Counted from the first letter of the stretch, positions 7,785 to 16,559 are shown. The stretch is 43,784 nt of DNA from an uncultured Gammaproteobacteria bacterium (GCA_900315395.1 OMZC01000045.1:1-43784), one strand, 5' to 3'. Program-made: numbers and translations. Notes: generated by a model not told the origin, from the sequence alone.

Positions 7785-7917
7785 AAAGCTTAAGACATAG
7801 CAACCGAATGTTGGGCGGTTGTTATGTTTAAGCGCCCCAACCAGTTTAAATACTGTTTTGGATTTTTAAGATTTATCTTACCTTTGGTCCAGTGCCGTTA
7901 GGCACTGGATTTTTTTT
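7785..7917 (+). ncRNA. Candidate structured small RNA, about 133 nt
   Basis: A free-standing transcription unit with its own promoter (7750-7778) and a strong terminator (7888-7917), without an open frame and without any plus-strand gene downstream. The 5' half is a long hairpin: 7788-7806 pairs with 7816-7833 over about 18 bp with one bulged G. The loop GTTGGG (7810-7815) is complementary to CCCAAC at 7836-7841. That pairing is incompatible with an intact long stem, so two alternative folds are possible. Small hairpins follow (CAGT/ACTG at 7842-7855; TAAGA/TCTTA at 7867-7880). It matches no RNA family I recognise (not 6S, SRP, tmRNA, RNase P or Spot 42). Confidence 0.65.
7888..7917 (+). terminator. 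Strong rho-independent terminator
   Basis: TCCAGTGCC (7888-7896), loop GTTA, GGCACTGGA (7901-7909), then eight T residues (7910-7917). It ends plus-strand transcription 11 bases before the convergent gene's stop codon. Confidence 0.95.
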
Positions 7918-7928
7918 ATCTTGAAATT

Positions 7929-8573
7929 TTAGAAGGATGAAGCTGCTTTTGACAGGAGTTTTATAGCTTCTTTAGTTTTAGTCTCATTAGGATCTTCATC
8001 AAAGACATATAAGCCTACAGGGATCTCTTGTACTAAAGTGGTAATACCCAAAAGGTTTGCTTTCTTATTGGCGCCAAAGCCATTTAGATTAACTGTAGCT
8101 AGGAACAAAGCATAGGAGTCTGAGGCTGACTGCAACTTATACCCAAGATTTGACACCTTTGCGCCAAATGGAGCAATACGTCGGTTAACAGAGTTCTCTA
8201 CTCTATCTAATGGTGCTGACTTAAATGCTTTTGCAAGATTTACATACACAAATCTGCCTAGCTTAAAGTAGCCATAGTTACCGTCAATGCCGATTTGAGT
8301 AAAGGCAATGTAGTGACTTAATCTTCTGATATTTCCCTGTTCTAAAGCTTTAGTATCCATGCAGGGAGCTGCAATAAATCCAAAGTTTACAGAGTTACCA
8401 AAGGCAGCTTTGGTAAATTTATAGTAGTTAGTATCTTGATTGAGAACACAGTAGTTCTCAGGAAGAGAGATGTTAAAAGTGTTGTTTAAAAAAGTAGTTT
8501 CTACAGCATCTGCTCTACAACCGAGTAACAGCAACACTGCTCCAATTAACTTTGATGCAAATACCTTTTTCAT
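7929..8573 (-). CDS. Exported protein of unknown function
   Basis: A 214-residue protein I do not recognise. Residues 1-23 form a signal peptide. LLLGC fits a lipobox with lipidation at C19, but ADA-V just after could also be a signal peptidase I site. The mature part has alternating hydrophobic segments (VNFGFIAAP, YKLQSASDSYALFLATVNL, LGITTLVQEIPVGLYVF) suggesting a beta-rich periplasmic domain, and ends in a short Lys/Thr-rich helix. GGAT sits about 8 nt before the ATG. The gene converges on the candidate small RNA at 7785-7917. Confidence 0.75.
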   Translation of the reverse strand: MKKVFASKLIGAVLLLLGCRADAVETTFLNNTFNISLPENYCVLNQDTNYYKFTKAAFGNSVNFGFIAAPCMDTKALEQGNIRRLSHYIAFTQIGIDGNYGYFKLGRFVYVNLAKAFKSAPLDRVENSVNRRIAPFGAKVSNLGYKLQSASDSYALFLATVNLNGFGANKKANLLGITTLVQEIPVGLYVFDEDPNETKTKEAIKLLSKAASSF

Positions 8574-8776
8574 ACTGATTTTATCCTAAGATTATCTTTT
8601 ACTTATCAAGTCTAATCTTTATGGGTGAAGCTTAAGCTTATTTACTTTGATAGAACTTAGCGACACTAGCTTATTACAGTCTTTTATTTTTCTGTGCTTT
8701 TAATTTTATGTCTTTTATTTTTCTGTCTTTTATTTTTCAAAAGCTTGGTTTTAGAGATCTTATTTTTAACTTCCAA

Positions 8777-8818
8777 TTAAAAAAGCTCTTAAAGCATGTG
8801 CTTACAAGAGCTTTTTAA
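8777..8818. terminator. Bidirectional terminator after aroA
   Basis: AAAAAGCTCTT (8780-8790) pairs with AAGAGCTTTTT (8806-8816). A second stem AAGCA/TGCTT forms in the loop. T tracts flank the hairpin on both strands; for aroA (minus) the run is six T. Confidence 0.85.
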
Positions 8819-8873
8819 TGATTAAGTCAAATGACTTAATCACAGGTATTAGTTATAAACCTGACAAAACCTT

Positions 8874-10148
8874 TTAGTTCTTACTTACAGACTTCAAGTT
8901 ATTAAAGTAAGTTGGGAAGGTCTTATTGATACACTCAGGATCATTGATAACAATGTCTCTGTCAAAAGCTACTAATGACATACACATTGCCATACGGTGA
9001 TCATTGTAGGTATCAAAAGTTGGGGTTACATCATTGCGTGTTGAAGCATCAATGCTGATAAAGTCTTCACCTGACTCTACCTTAACACCTAACTTAGACA
9101 TTTCCTTTACCATAGCTTCAATTCTGTCAGTCTCTTTAACTCTCCAGCTAGCGATGTTTCTGATAGTTACAGGACCATCTGTATAAAGAGCTAATGGAAC
9201 TAAAGTCATAGCAGCATCAGGCATTGCATTCATATCAATATCAATACCATGTAACTTTGACTTTTTAATGATTACAGAGCTATCTGTCTTCTTGATCTTA
9301 GCGCCCATTTTAGCAAGCACATCTAAGAACTTGATGTCACCCTGTACAGAATCCTCAGGTAAACCGTAGAGCTCTAACTCACCACCTATGGCAGCAGCTG
9401 CCGCAAAGTAAGTAGCACCAGTTGCATCACCTTCAATTAAATATGAACCAGGTGAAGTATAACCTGTGCCTTCTACGGTAAATTCTGAATAACCGTTGCG
9501 TGATACTACTGCACCGAACTTTTCAATGAGCTTTACAGTAAGATCAACATAAGGTTTTGAAATTAAATCGCCCTTGATTTTAATCTTTAAACCGCCACAG
9601 ACTGGAGCTGCCATTAAAAGTGCAGTAATAAACTGACTTGAGGTAGAGCCACTTATTGTCACCTCATGAACCTTAGGTACAGCACCACGAATACGTACTG
9701 GTGGGAAACCATCATTGTTAAGGTATTCGATGTTGATACCTAATGAGCGTAAAGCTTCAGTTAAAGGACCTATAGGACGCTCCATCATACGAGGTTCACC
9801 GGTTAGGGTGAAGACACCTGTAGACACAGCTAAAGCTGCACATAAAGGACGCATAGCAGTACCTGCGTTACCTAAATACAGCTCAACACTGTTCAGACCT
9901 TCGTTGAAGACTCCGCCCATGCCAGTTACATCAACAGAACTTGCATTAACCTTTAACTTTACCTTTAAAGTCTGTAAAGCCTCGATCATACGTGAAGTAT
10001 CATCAGACTTTAGGACATTTAATAACTTGGTGTTGCCTTTAGCTAAAGCTGAAATTAACAGAGCTCTGTTGGTAAGGCTCTTTGATCCTGGCAAGATCAC
10101 CTTGCCTTCAACGGACTTTATCTTTTTTAAATTAAGGGCGTTTTTCAA
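8874..10148 (-). CDS. aroA: 3-phosphoshikimate 1-carboxyvinyltransferase (EPSP synthase)
   Basis: AroA joins phosphoenolpyruvate to shikimate-3-phosphate in chorismate synthesis, in the cytoplasm. The 424 residues match the usual 425-430. Signature segments are LPGSKSLTNRALL near residue 20, LGNAGTAMRPL near 92, GEPRMMERPIGPLTEAL near 117, the DATGATYFAAAAA block near 242, and WRVKETDRIEAM and YNDHRMAMCMS toward the C-terminus. The LGNAGTAMRPL form is that of class I, glyphosate-sensitive enzymes. The start is TTG, placed directly after the hisC stop; AAGGA lies within the last hisC codons about 12 nt upstream, so translation is probably coupled. A hisC2-aroA order is known from Pseudomonas aromatic clusters. 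Confidence 0.96.
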   Translation of the reverse strand: MKNALNLKKIKSVEGKVILPGSKSLTNRALLISALAKGNTKLLNVLKSDDTSRMIEALQTLKVKLKVNASSVDVTGMGGVFNEGLNSVELYLGNAGTAMRPLCAALAVSTGVFTLTGEPRMMERPIGPLTEALRSLGINIEYLNNDGFPPVRIRGAVPKVHEVTISGSTSSQFITALLMAAPVCGGLKIKIKGDLISKPYVDLTVKLIEKFGAVVSRNGYSEFTVEGTGYTSPGSYLIEGDATGATYFAAAAAIGGELELYGLPEDSVQGDIKFLDVLAKMGAKIKKTDSSVIIKKSKLHGIDIDMNAMPDAAMTLVPLALYTDGPVTIRNIASWRVKETDRIEAMVKEMSKLGVKVESGEDFISIDASTRNDVTPTFDTYNDHRMAMCMSLVAFDRDIVINDPECINKTFPTYFNNLKSVSKN

Positions 10149-11261
10149 TTATTTCATTTCCTTTAAGATCTTATCTAGGGCAGTAAACAGTCTATCATTC
10201 TCTGAAGGCTTACCAATAGAAATTCTTAAAATATCCTGTAATTTGTAGCCTAATAGTGGACGCACAATGATGCCCTGATGTAATAGCTTATCAGCTATTG
10301 CCTGTGCATCATAGCCCTTAAAATCAACAGCCACGAAGTTAGCCTTTGATGGGATCATAAATAAGTTATGCTCTTTACAGAAAGTAGCATATCTTTGGCG
10401 CTCGTGAGTGTTGTTCTCAACAGTCTTCTTTAAGAACTCAGTATCATCTAAAGCTGCAACAGCTGCTGCAAGAGCTACGATATTGACGTTAAATGGAGCT
10501 CTTAAACGATTTAGAATTGAGGTGATCTCTTTGTTAGCTACCATATAGCCTACACGTAAACCTGCTAGACCATATGCCTTTGAGAAGGTACGTGATACAA
10601 CTAAGTTTTCAAACTCGTCAGTCCAGCAAGCTGTATCCTCAAAAGTATCATCGCCACTGTTAAACTCGTTATAAGCTTCATCGATTACAACTAATGTGGT
10701 CTTAGGAACCTTTTTAATAAATTCCTTCATAGACTTTGAACTGATTGCTGTACCGATTGGGTTTGAAGGGTTGGCAAAAGCTACAATACGTGTATCTTTA
10801 TCAATAGCAGCAGCAATTGCATCTAGATCTGCATTGTAATCTTTTAAAGGGATAACTTTAGCTTTAGCGCCGTTTACGGTAGTTTCCATTGGATATACTA
10901 CAAATGAGTACTCAGGGAATACTACATTTACCTTATCATTTACAAAGGCTGCAAATAATAAGTTAATAAGCTCGTTTGAACCTGCACCTAAAGTGATTTT
11001 CTCAGGATCATAACCAAACTTGTCATGTAACTTTTGCTTTAAGTAGTAGCCATTTGAATCTGGGTAAATATTACCCTGCTCTACACACTTTAAAGCAGCT
11101 TCTTTAGCCTTAGGCCCCATACCAAATGGGTTCTCGTTTGATGCTAACTTGATGACATCGTTTAAACCTAACTGGCGCTGCACTTCCTCAATTGGCTTAC
11201 CAGCCTGATATGGTTTGATTAAAGTAATTCCGCCGTTTGCAAGTTCACTGTAATTTGTCAT
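10149..11261 (-). CDS. hisC: Histidinol-phosphate / aromatic aminotransferase, HisC2-like
   Basis: A PLP-dependent fold-type I aminotransferase of the HisC family, converting imidazole-acetol phosphate to histidinol phosphate; some HisC2 paralogues also aminate aromatic 2-oxo acids. Motifs: VIKLASNENPFGMGPKA near the N-terminus, VVIDEAYNEF mid-protein, and SRTFSKAYGLAGLRVGY with the Schiff-base lysine. I chose the ATG at 11261 (370 residues): TAAGGA lies 7 nt upstream and the protein then begins where homologues do. A longer frame back to 11318 exists but is unlikely. The absence of other his genes and the direct junction with aroA suggest a role in phenylalanine/tyrosine synthesis; substrate is inferred. 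Confidence 0.92.
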   Translation of the reverse strand: MTNYSELANGGITLIKPYQAGKPIEEVQRQLGLNDVIKLASNENPFGMGPKAKEAALKCVEQGNIYPDSNGYYLKQKLHDKFGYDPEKITLGAGSNELINLLFAAFVNDKVNVVFPEYSFVVYPMETTVNGAKAKVIPLKDYNADLDAIAAAIDKDTRIVAFANPSNPIGTAISSKSMKEFIKKVPKTTLVVIDEAYNEFNSGDDTFEDTACWTDEFENLVVSRTFSKAYGLAGLRVGYMVANKEITSILNRLRAPFNVNIVALAAAVAALDDTEFLKKTVENNTHERQRYATFCKEHNLFMIPSKANFVAVDFKGYDAQAIADKLLHQGIIVRPLLGYKLQDILRISIGKPSENDRLFTALDKILKEMK

Positions 11262-11348
11262 TTTCATATCCTTAGTTTTCAATATCATCATTGTAGAGGC
11301 TTTTATAAAAAAGCTCAAACGTATCTACTTCAAACTTCACTTCTTTAT

Positions 11349-11380
11349 AAAAAAGCTCACCTAAAAGGTGAGCCTTTTTA
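11349..11380. terminator. Terminator between GGDEF genes and hisC
   Basis: GCTCACCT (11355-11362), loop AAA, AGGTGAGC (11366-11373), with A/T tracts on both sides. On the minus strand six T follow the stem, ending transcription from the GGDEF pair. Confidence 0.85.
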
Positions 11381-11459
11381 TATAAAACTGTTTTTAACTA
11401 ATCTACTGCTTTTAGCTAATCTAGTGTTTTTTCTAATCTGTAGCTATAGCTAAACTTAA

Positions 11460-12671
11460 CTAGATCATCTCTTCTAAATTGCGATGCTCTTCTTTATGCT
11501 TGGCCTTTTGGTCATACATTAGGTTATCAGCTGCTGCAATAAAGTCATCAGGAGATAGGTATTTTTCTGAGTACTGAACATGACCTATAGACAGAGAAAT
11601 AGTCATAGCATAGTTGCCTGAGTTATTGCACTTATCTAGCTCTTTTTCTAAAGCATCGATATAATCCTGTGCAGTCTCTGAGGTTGATTCTTTTAGCACT
11701 ACAGTAAACTCATCACCTGCATATCTGCAGATAAAGCAGTTCTTTTTAAAGGCTGCCTTTTTAAGACATGAAGCTACAGTTAATAAGGCTTTATCACCCT
11801 GATTATGACCATAGGTGTCATTGATGCCCTTAAAGTCATTGATATCAATAAAGATAAGACCTAAGTTATGGTCTAACTCATCAGACTTTTCAAAAAGTCT
11901 ACCTAAATATCTCATGAGCTCTTTACGGTTATTAAGACCGGTTAAGAAATCCACAGATACTGCTCTGTCCTGTGAGATTAACTGCATTACAAAAACCATG
12001 CAGACTAAAAGACCAAACATACATGGCAGTGTGTAGAACCAGCCTAAAGGGATCATGATAAATGGAGCTATGACAAAGAATATTCTTAACAGCACTGAAG
12101 CCTGTTTAGAAACAATCGAACCTTCACATAGATCTTTTAAGAATTTGTTAAGCTCACCTGCTGCTAGTAAGAAAAACAGCATCTTAACTACAGGGATAAA
12201 GATTAAAAAGAGTCTATCAGCCTGAGTGATGGTAATCTCGTGAGAGTATTCATAGATAATACAGGTAGCTTCATAAACATAAATAGCTGAGGTTATAAAA
12301 AAGAAGCCATAGATAGAGCGTCTTATCTTATTGTTCATGAAGTGATTGCCATGAGCATGGATCTTCAAGAGCACAAACAGGATAAATGGAGTGGCAAAAG
12401 AAACATAGCCCATGATAAAGCCAACTGATGCAAAGATAGTGTTAAAACCTAACACATGCTCTGTAAAGATAGCTTTTTCTTTAAAGACATCTAAAAGTGC
12501 AAACAGACCGATTAAAAAAGCCTGCGCCATCAAAAATAAAGACAAGTTAAAAGTGATCTTTGAATTTGATGAGACCACTAATGACTGATTTTTTAATAAG
12601 GTAAAGAGAATAAAGATAGCTGCAACAGAGAAATAGAACATCGAAGTTGCATTGATACTAATAGACTCCAT
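11460..12671 (-). CDS. Membrane-bound diguanylate cyclase (AGDEF motif)
   Basis: A 403-residue protein predicted to make cyclic di-GMP at the inner membrane. Residues 1-230 hold about seven hydrophobic segments without a recognised sensor domain. The C-terminal GGDEF domain (about residues 235-400) has DFLTGLNNRKEL, FIDINDFKGINDTYGH and the active-site signature RYAGDEF. The first Gly is Ala, a substitution tolerated in active cyclases. The RxxD inhibitory site expected five residues upstream is absent (KKNC there). AAGGAG precedes the ATG by 6 nt. Its start overlaps the end of the paralogous gene at 12658-13800 by 14 bases, so they share a transcript and probably arose by duplication. Confidence 0.9.
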   Translation of the reverse strand: MESISINATSMFYFSVAAIFILFTLLKNQSLVVSSNSKITFNLSLFLMAQAFLIGLFALLDVFKEKAIFTEHVLGFNTIFASVGFIMGYVSFATPFILFVLLKIHAHGNHFMNNKIRRSIYGFFFITSAIYVYEATCIIYEYSHEITITQADRLFLIFIPVVKMLFFLLAAGELNKFLKDLCEGSIVSKQASVLLRIFFVIAPFIMIPLGWFYTLPCMFGLLVCMVFVMQLISQDRAVSVDFLTGLNNRKELMRYLGRLFEKSDELDHNLGLIFIDINDFKGINDTYGHNQGDKALLTVASCLKKAAFKKNCFICRYAGDEFTVVLKESTSETAQDYIDALEKELDKCNNSGNYAMTISLSIGHVQYSEKYLSPDDFIAAADNLMYDQKAKHKEEHRNLEEMI

Positions 12672-13800
12672 TTACAGCTCCTTGATTCTTATTCTGCTTA
12701 TCTAAGTACATAAGCTTGTCTGCTTTAGCGATAAGTTCTTTGATGTTCTTAGAATTTGGAGCTACAGGAACATAACCACAACTTACAGTCAAATCATATT
12801 CTTTGTTTGAAAAGATGAGTCTTTCTTCTAATTCATAGGTAATGTTCTGAATGATCCTTTTAACTTTAGTCTCATCAGCGCCATTTACCACTAGGACGAA
12901 CTCATCACCGCCCATTCTAGCTACAAATGAATTGGTCTCACCTGCAATGCTCTTTAGGGTCTTACCTACTAAGGCAATAGCCTCATCACCTTCAATGTGA
13001 CCGTAGGTGTCATTGATGTGTTTGAACTTATCAATATCAATAAAGACAATAAAAGCTGCACCATGCTCACGTGAAACAAAGACGTTATTGATGTACTTGT
13101 TAAAGCTTACTCGATTATTAACACCTGAGAGGGCATCCTGAGAGATCAGAGTCTTAGAATGAGTCATGATGTTGAACATGAGTAAGGTAGTAATTGAGGT
13201 TGCAAAATCTACATAACCGAAAATCAGCTGCTGTAAGAACAGCACTAAACATAAGATTAAGTAGAAAAAGAAATGCTTTCTTGCAATGTACTTAATATCA
13301 AAATCAAGGTTATAGACATAGGTCTTATAGCAGAGCCATGAACCGATTAGGATATAGAAATTGATAATGAAATATAAACTGGTGCCTGTTGCAGTTGAGA
13401 TTAAAGAGACATCAGTTGCATTAAAGGCACTTAAGTTAAAGAAGACTAATAAAGAGGCTTCAAAGATAGCTGGTACTACATAAGCCCAGTCTGATTTTAA
13501 ATTGTTTCTCTGATACTTTTCTTTTAGCTCATTTAAAACCAAATAGAACACAGACACGATTGAGAGCAGTAATGACAACTGCCACATGAGTGTTAATAGA
13601 TATGAGTTTAAGAATAGAGAATTACGGTAGCTTGATACAGTTACAGCAATATCAGTAGCCTGTGTTACAAACACAGACAAGATAGAAATAACATGAATAT
13701 TGGCTAACCTCTTTTCTGTTTTGATAACAGAATAGAGCATTGGTAACAAAATCAGTGAATTAAATATAACTAACCAGATTTTGCCTAAAATAACGTCCAA
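12658..13800 (-). CDS. Membrane-bound diguanylate cyclase (GGDEF motif)
   Basis: A 380-residue paralogue of the downstream gene with the same layout: about seven hydrophobic segments in residues 1-215, then a GGDEF domain (about 220-375). ALSGVNNRVSF, FIDIDKFKHINDTYGH and RMGGDEFVLVV are intact, so cyclase activity is likely. No RxxD inhibitory site precedes the motif (ETNS at that position). The frame opens with TTG; AGG lies 6 nt upstream, so TTG is the best start seen. It is the promoter-proximal gene of the pair. The signal sensed by the N-terminal membrane part is unknown. Confidence 0.88.
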   Translation of the reverse strand: MDVILGKIWLVIFNSLILLPMLYSVIKTEKRLANIHVISILSVFVTQATDIAVTVSSYRNSLFLNSYLLTLMWQLSLLLSIVSVFYLVLNELKEKYQRNNLKSDWAYVVPAIFEASLLVFFNLSAFNATDVSLISTATGTSLYFIINFYILIGSWLCYKTYVYNLDFDIKYIARKHFFFYLILCLVLFLQQLIFGYVDFATSITTLLMFNIMTHSKTLISQDALSGVNNRVSFNKYINNVFVSREHGAAFIVFIDIDKFKHINDTYGHIEGDEAIALVGKTLKSIAGETNSFVARMGGDEFVLVVNGADETKVKRIIQNITYELEERLIFSNKEYDLTVSCGYVPVAPNSKNIKELIAKADKLMYLDKQNKNQGAVNGVY

Positions 13801-14118
13801 AACACACCTATTGTTATTGTGATGCTGTACCTAGTACTTAAATAAAAAAATAATCCGCCAAAGGACAAAAACATCCTCTGAATTAAGTAGTGGATATCTA
13901 GTTATTTAAAGTTTATTTATAAATTTATTAGTAAATTTAATTAACAGTGCTATTGGGTAAATAACCTGCTTACAGTTTCTTATAATTCCTTTTCTTGTAA
14001 GAAAAGTTAAATCTGAATAATATATTTGTGGCTAATTTTAAGGCTATTAAGCCCTAAATGGCAATTAAAATCGAAAATGAAAGCGATCTTTTTGCGTGAT
14101 CTGTGATGATAATTAGCA
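13801..14118. other. Intergenic region upstream of the GGDEF pair
   Basis: About 320 AT-rich bases with no frame of note. It should hold the promoter of the GGDEF genes, but I could not pick a convincing one. Confidence 0.5.
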
Positions 14119-14175
14119 AATCTGCCAGTTTCCTGGCAGATTAAATGAGACTATCTGCCTGAGTTCAGGCAGATA
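14119..14175 (-). terminator. Twin hairpins after nifS
   Basis: AATCTGCCAG/CTGGCAGATT (14119-14142, 4-nt loop) and TATCTGCCTGA/TCAGGCAGATA (14152-14175) are two perfect adjacent hairpins sharing the TCTGCC core, 15 bases past the nifS stop. T tracts are short, so they could also stabilise the mRNA 3' end. Confidence 0.6.
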
Positions 14176-14189
14176 AGTAAGAAAGACTA

Positions 14190-15440
14190 CTATGCACGAA
14201 CTTCTTTGCTGTCAGCATCAAAGTCATGATCAAGTCCCTGGATCTGAGGCTTACCCTCTTTCCAGTATGGAGAGAGTTTACGTAAGGTGCTGATAATGCC
14301 TGGCAGTACCTCAATGGTCTTATCAACCTCAGCTTCTGTAGTGAATCTTGAGAGTGAGAAGCGGATAGTACCGTGAGCTGCTGAGAATGGAACATTCATA
14401 GCTCTCATTACGTGGCTAGGCTCTAGAGACTCTGATGAACAAGCTGAACCTGATGATGCTGCAATACCGTACTCATTTAACATTAACAGAATTGCCTCAC
14501 CTTCAACGAACTTGAATGCTACGTTTAAGGTGTTATCAGTTCTTCTTGACTCATCACCGGTTACAAAGCAGTCTGGAATTGACTTTAAGATACCCTGTTC
14601 TAGTTTATCTCTTAGAGCTTTTACTCTTGAAGATACTACAGCTAGGTTCTTCTTGGCTAATTCACAGGCTACACCTAAACCTACGATATAAGGTACGTTC
14701 TCAGTACCTGCTCTTCTACCGCGCTCTTGGTGACCGCCCTTCATGAATGGAATGAATCTGGTACCACGTCTTACATACAGTACACCAATACCCTTTGGTG
14801 CATGGATCTTATGACCTGAGAAAGAGAGCATATTGATCTCGGTGCCTTTTAATGAGATAGGTACTTTAGCTACTGCCTGTACAGCATCGGTGTGGAACAT
14901 TACGCCGTGCTTGTAAGCAATCTCTGCTAACTCAGGTACTGGGTAGATGTTACCGGTCTCATTGTTAGCCCACATCACTGAAGCTAGAGCTGTATTTGGA
15001 GTTAATAGGCTTTCAAACTCGTTTAAATCAAGATCTCCCTGATTTGAAACCTTTAAGTACTTAATGGTTGCGCCATGTGATGATAAGAAATCACAAGTCT
15101 GCATGATAGCTGGGTGCTCAACTGGAGTTGTAACAATCTCAGTCTTACCCTTTTGTGACCATAATGCTGACCATAAAGCGGTGTTATCTGACTCAGTTGC
15201 ACATGAGGTAAAGATGATCTCATCAGGGTGTTCAGCACCTAAGAAATCTGCTACCTGCTCACGAGCTTTAGCAATTGCCTTTTCAACAGGAACACCATAA
15301 CCATGCTGTGAAGATGCGTTACCAAAGTAAACGCTCAAATATGGCTGCATTGCCTCTACTACTTGAGGATCAATCTGAGTAGTAGCGTTATTGTCTAGGT
15401 AAATACCACCTAAACCTGCGCCTAAATTCATTGTATCCAT
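14190..15440 (-). CDS. nifS: Cysteine desulfurase, NifS type
   Basis: A PLP enzyme that takes sulfur from cysteine and hands it as persulfide to a scaffold for Fe-S cluster assembly. The 416 residues include YLDNNATTQIDPQVVEAM at the N-terminus, the PLP lysine in SFSGHKIHAPKGIGVLYVRR near residue 210, and the persulfide-forming cysteine in SSGSACSSESLEPSHVMRAM near residue 335. It sits 147 bases downstream of nifU on the same strand, giving the order nifU-nifS. There is no nif structural gene nearby, so the pair probably serves general Fe-S maturation, as in Helicobacter and Campylobacter. The C-terminal 20 residues are acidic and species-specific. Confidence 0.93.
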   Translation of the reverse strand: MDTMNLGAGLGGIYLDNNATTQIDPQVVEAMQPYLSVYFGNASSQHGYGVPVEKAIAKAREQVADFLGAEHPDEIIFTSCATESDNTALWSALWSQKGKTEIVTTPVEHPAIMQTCDFLSSHGATIKYLKVSNQGDLDLNEFESLLTPNTALASVMWANNETGNIYPVPELAEIAYKHGVMFHTDAVQAVAKVPISLKGTEINMLSFSGHKIHAPKGIGVLYVRRGTRFIPFMKGGHQERGRRAGTENVPYIVGLGVACELAKKNLAVVSSRVKALRDKLEQGILKSIPDCFVTGDESRRTDNTLNVAFKFVEGEAILLMLNEYGIAASSGSACSSESLEPSHVMRAMNVPFSAAHGTIRFSLSRFTTEAEVDKTIEVLPGIISTLRKLSPYWKEGKPQIQGLDHDFDADSKEVRA

Positions 15441-15587
15441 TTTTATCTCTATTTAATAAATTCTGTTTACTATTCTGTTTACTCTATAGTCTGCTTTAGC
15501 TTTACTTTTACAGTGCTTTTGCAGACTAAGACTTAATGTATTGCACTGTCTAAAAGACAATGCTCAAACTAGCTAGCTTTAACCACA

Positions 15588-16559
15588 CTATCTGGTAGTT
15601 ACGCTGATCTGACGACCGGTACCATCAGTTAGCTTCTGCTTGATAAAGCCTAAGGTCATGTCTTTCATCATGCCTGTAGCTACAGGACCTGATAATTTAA
15701 CGATGACATCAGCACCTGAGATTGCATCTAGCTCTACAGCTGAACCTTCGCCTAAACCTTTTGAGATTTCCTCTAAGATCTTCTTAACATCATCATAGAT
15801 TGGTGATGACTTAGTCTTCTCATCAATAGCTGCGTTTACAGCTGCAGTTGCTGCTGTTGCGCTGGTTGTAGCTGAAGCTGTAGTTGAGCTAATTGAGCTA
15901 AAGCCTGATGCTGGAGCTGAAGATGTAGTAATAGTAATTGATGGAATTGGAGTTGGTGCATGACCAGGTCTTGGTACACCACACTTTTCAAGATCAACCC
16001 AAACCTCGTCGATGATCTCTTCAATTCTCATCTTACAGCTACCGCAACCACCACCTGCTTTAGTGTAGTTGGTAACTTCTTCAACGGTGGTTAAATGGTT
16101 TTCCCAAACTGCCTTTTTAATCTTGTTGATACCAACACCGAAGCAGTGGCAGATTAACTCACCGTCATCATGAGAATGCTCATATGACTGACCATGATAA
16201 TTAGCAATTGCAGCATCTAAAGCTTCACGGCCCATAACTGAGCAGTGCATCTTCTCAGGAGGAAGACCGCCTAGGTAATCAACAATCTCCTGATTGGTGA
16301 TCTTTTCAGCTTCTTTTAGAGTCTTACCCTTTAACATCTCGGTTAAAGCAGATGATGAAGCAATCGCACTACCACAACCATAGGTCTGGAATGCTGCGTC
16401 TTCAATAACCTCAGTTGTAGGATCGATTTTTAACATCAAACGTAGTGCGTCACCACAGATGATAGAACCTACATCACCAACGCCGTTTGCATCTTCAATA
16501 ACACGTGCGTTACGAGGATGAAGGAAATGATCTTTAACTTTATCTGAATAATCCCACAT
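15588..16559 (-). CDS. nifU: Modular Fe-S scaffold NifU with altered C-terminal domain
   Basis: Residues 1-125 are an IscU-like scaffold with cluster cysteines C35, C62 and C106. Residues 134-185 are a Bfd-like [2Fe-2S] domain with C137, C139, C172 and C175, the spacing known for Azotobacter NifU. A low-complexity Ser/Thr/Ala linker spans about residues 205-245. The C-terminal Nfu-like domain (about 252-323) ends VKLSGPVATGMMKDMTLGF, where the family's CxxC should be; both cysteines are missing. The second scaffold site is therefore probably non-functional. AAGGA precedes the ATG. Partner NifS is encoded directly downstream. Confidence 0.93.
   Translation of the reverse strand: MWDYSDKVKDHFLHPRNARVIEDANGVGDVGSIICGDALRLMLKIDPTTEVIEDAAFQTYGCGSAIASSSALTEMLKGKTLKEAEKITNQEIVDYLGGLPPEKMHCSVMGREALDAAIANYHGQSYEHSHDDGELICHCFGVGINKIKKAVWENHLTTVEEVTNYTKAGGGCGSCKMRIEEIIDEVWVDLEKCGVPRPGHAPTPIPSITITTSSAPASGFSSISSTTASATTSATAATAAVNAAIDEKTKSSPIYDDVKKILEEISKGLGEGSAVELDAISGADVIVKLSGPVATGMMKDMTLGFIKQKLTDGTGRQISVTTR

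Noticed and set aside
7788-7841. Classic H-type pseudoknot between the loop and the 3' flank of the long hairpin.
   Set aside because: A 2-nt connector cannot span an 18-bp helix; alternative folds are the better reading.
9715-10248. A 177-codon plus-strand open frame.
   Set aside because: It lies antisense to aroA and hisC, which have clear enzyme motifs.
11262-11318. N-terminal extension of HisC to an upstream start.
   Set aside because: The 19 extra residues have no homologue-like content, and the ribosome-binding site fits the ATG at 11261.
14190-16559. Nitrogen-fixation locus.
   Set aside because: Only nifU and nifS are present; no nifHDK or cofactor genes. These two serve general Fe-S assembly in several non-fixing bacteria.
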